From: Candidatus Zixiibacteriota bacterium
GTDB lineage: Bacteria; Zixibacteria; MSB-5A5; GN15; FEB-12
Direction of reading: 5' to 3'
Assembly (NCBI GenBank): GCA_028289585.1
Contig: JANQPI010000035.1
Coordinates: 156,717-220,716, forward strand
DNA: 64,000 nucleotides
This document shows positions 62,849-64,000 of the stretch, piece after piece. How positions within the stretch are numbered: position 1 is the stretch's first letter; each line of letters begins with the position of its first letter. Below the pieces are notes generated by a model. The model made no database searches. It was not told the origin of the DNA and saw only the letters and a list, made by a program, of their open reading frames with translations. Position numbers and translations under genes: made by a program.

Positions 62849-63325
62849 CTACTGGAAGATAACCGGTTCCGGCGGCTGCCGTCGCGGTCGTGGCGGTGGC
62901 GGCGTACCGGTGGTGTCATCCGGGTAGGTGTAACGTGTCGCGCCGAACGCAATCATGATCAGCGCCAGAATGCTGAACGGCGGAATGAGTACCCAGAATC
63001 CCCAGAACATATTCGAACCGGCGTTTCTGGCCGCGATCATCCAGAGCGCAAAGAACACGATCGCGTTCACGAACGGAACGAGCAGCAGTGCAAACCACCA
63101 GAGCGGTTTGCCCGCCATCTGAATCAAGAGCAGCGTATTCAGGATCGGGACAAACGCCCACCAAGCGATATCTGAGTTGCCGGTCTTGTGGGCGATTCGG
63201 TACTGCATAATGGCGAAGAAGACGAGGTACCCGAGGATCATCCCGATCCCCCAGGCGCCGATCAAGGCATCACCCGTTGAACCAACCGTCTCGGGCTGCC
63301 CGTACATGCTGTAATCGTCGTACAT
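62849..63325 (-). CDS. DUF5684-like membrane protein, paralog 2
   Basis: A 158-residue protein. The start at 63325 has GGAGGGAGA upstream; the longer start at 63349 overlaps the terminator. Four membrane segments with WWAFVPILNTLLLIQM and KPLWWFALLLVPFVNAIVFF. Pro-rich C-terminus ending PEPVIFQ. Lies 23 bases beyond a terminator, so it is probably transcribed by read-through from paralog 1. Confidence 0.8.
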   Translation of the reverse strand: MYDDYSMYGQPETVGSTGDALIGAWGIGMILGYLVFFAIMQYRIAHKTGNSDIAWWAFVPILNTLLLIQMAGKPLWWFALLLVPFVNAIVFFALWMIAARNAGSNMFWGFWVLIPPFSILALIMIAFGATRYTYPDDTTGTPPPPRPRRQPPEPVIFQ

Positions 63326-63347
63326 ATTCGTCTCCCTCCGTGAAGAC

Positions 63348-63380
63348 AAAAAAAGTCACCCCGACCTCGGCCGGGGTGAC
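63348..63380 (-). terminator. Terminator/attenuator between paralogs 1 and 2
   Basis: Nine-bp stem GTCACCCCG (63355-63363) with CGGGGTGAC (63372-63380), then seven T on the minus strand (63348-63354). It leaves only 22 bases before the next start, too few for a promoter, so it should modulate read-through. Confidence 0.87.
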
Positions 63381-63392
63381 GGTCAGAACGTC

Positions 63393-63845
63393 TTACTGGA
63401 AGACGACTGGTTCCTGCTGCGGCTTCTTGATCTTTGGCTGCTGGGTCGGCGACGGCGTCGACGGTCCGGAGCCGCCGGTGAACGCCATGATCGGGACGGT
63501 GACAAAGCCAAAGAGCGGAGTCAGATACCCGAGTACCGGAGAGTTGCCGGCATTCTCACTGATCGCGCCCCAGAGCGGGAAGAGCATGAAGAAGTTGATA
63601 ACCGGCACGAGGAAGAGGACAGCGAGCCACCACATCGGCTTCCTCGCCATCTGTACCATCTGCACCACGTTCAGGATCGGCACGAACGCGAACCACGCGG
63701 TCTCGCTGTTGCCCGTCTTCTGAGCGATCTTGAAAACGCAGAACGAATAGAAGAGGTAGACAGCGGCGATAAAGGCGATTACCCCAAAGCCCAGTCCGGG
63801 ATCGGCCGCCTGGCTGCCGTATTCGTACGCTCCAAAGTTGTCCAC
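63393..63845 (-). CDS. DUF5684-like membrane protein, paralog 1
   Basis: A 150-residue protein starting GTG 63845 behind AGGAGGGAATT. Four membrane segments with WFAFVPILNVVQMVQM and KPMWWLAVLFLVPVINFF. Tail rich in Pro, Thr and Gln, ending QEPVVFQ, as in the paralogs. First gene of the trio; a promoter upstream (63850-64000) was not identified. Function unknown. Confidence 0.8.
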   Translation of the reverse strand: MDNFGAYEYGSQAADPGLGFGVIAFIAAVYLFYSFCVFKIAQKTGNSETAWFAFVPILNVVQMVQMARKPMWWLAVLFLVPVINFFMLFPLWGAISENAGNSPVLGYLTPLFGFVTVPIMAFTGGSGPSTPSPTQQPKIKKPQQEPVVFQ

Positions 63846-64000
63846 AATTCCCTCCTAAGAGATAGGGTACCTACAGTTCAGGTTATCCCGTCTGTCGGAG
63901 GTGGCGTTGAGGGAATTGACTGTCGACTCCCGAAACGTGCAGCCATCAGGCTATATCCGATGAAATAGTCCTAATTCTGCACAGGGGAGCAAGGTCTGGG

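Overview
The window is a moderately GC-rich, densely coded bacterial chromosome segment. No rRNA, tRNA or CRISPR array was seen, and apart from one REP/RAYT patch near 60.7-62.4 kb there are no mobile elements. Several traits point to the FCB group, most likely candidate phylum Zixibacteria or a close relative: secreted proteins ending in a 'YPNPFNP...GxYFYRL' FlgD-like sorting/Ig domain, a secreted metallopeptidase ending in a type I dockerin, DUF2723 and DUF5684-like membrane proteins, and a tiny AURKAIP1/COX24-type ribosomal protein. The phylum is an inference from gene content; no marker tree could be run.

Layout. 0-3.1 kb: MltD-like transglycosylase (cut by the window edge), SppA, an HU/IHF protein and a 31-residue ribosomal protein. 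3.2-7 kb: two secreted proteins, one with seven propeller-like repeats and one with three copies of a roughly 110-residue module. 7-10.4 kb: a TPR protein with purD, and an outer-membrane barrel. 10.4-14.4 kb: an NtrC-family sigma54 activator, then a lipoprotein and a DUF4384/PEGA protein behind a textbook -24/-12 promoter. 14.5-21 kb: hrcA-grpE-dnaK-dnaJ-prmA-rsmE behind a promoter overlaid by alternating TGGCAG half-sites. 21-25 kb: prepilin peptidase, NtrB-like kinase, EF-P and a short RNase HIII. 25.8-27.6 kb: an orphan membrane sensor-like protein. 27.6-31.7 kb: an FMN riboswitch controlling ribD-ribE-ribBA-ribH-nusB. 31.8-38.2 kb: DUF2723 protein, GT4 glycosyltransferase, flippase-like protein, a coiled-coil protein, an HTH protein and a 58-residue ORF. 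38.3-40.3 kb: ZIP transporter, rhodanese and a MauE/DoxX-type membrane protein.

40.2-48 kb (minus strand) is a compact type IV pilus/type II secretion operon: pilB, pilC, a pilin, a pseudopilin, a pilM-pilN fusion, pilO, pilP and a secretin. The pre-pilins need the prepilin peptidase at 21 kb. 48-57.5 kb is rich in surface proteins: a BamA/TamA-type barrel, a dockerin metallopeptidase, a zinc-ribbon protein, and a minus-strand operon encoding a large lipoprotein, a barrel protein and an M6-type protease. 57.7-60.7 kb holds a WYL regulator, one BMC-H shell protein and a CoA-acylating aldehyde dehydrogenase with a targeting-like N-terminal helix: a minimal bacterial microcompartment locus. 60.7-62.4 kb carries REP-like palindromes, an intact REP-associated tyrosine transposase and a fragment of a second, with an atypical lipoprotein between them. 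62.4-63.8 kb has three tandem paralogous membrane proteins ending in the same short tail.

Most interesting points: the microcompartment locus; the likely hrcA operator array; the sigma54 promoter beside its candidate activator; the FMN riboswitch whose terminator arm contains the ribD ribosome-binding site; the REP/RAYT unit; the PilM-PilN fusion; EF-P with arginine at the modification position; and the paralogous membrane trio with an attenuator-like terminator.
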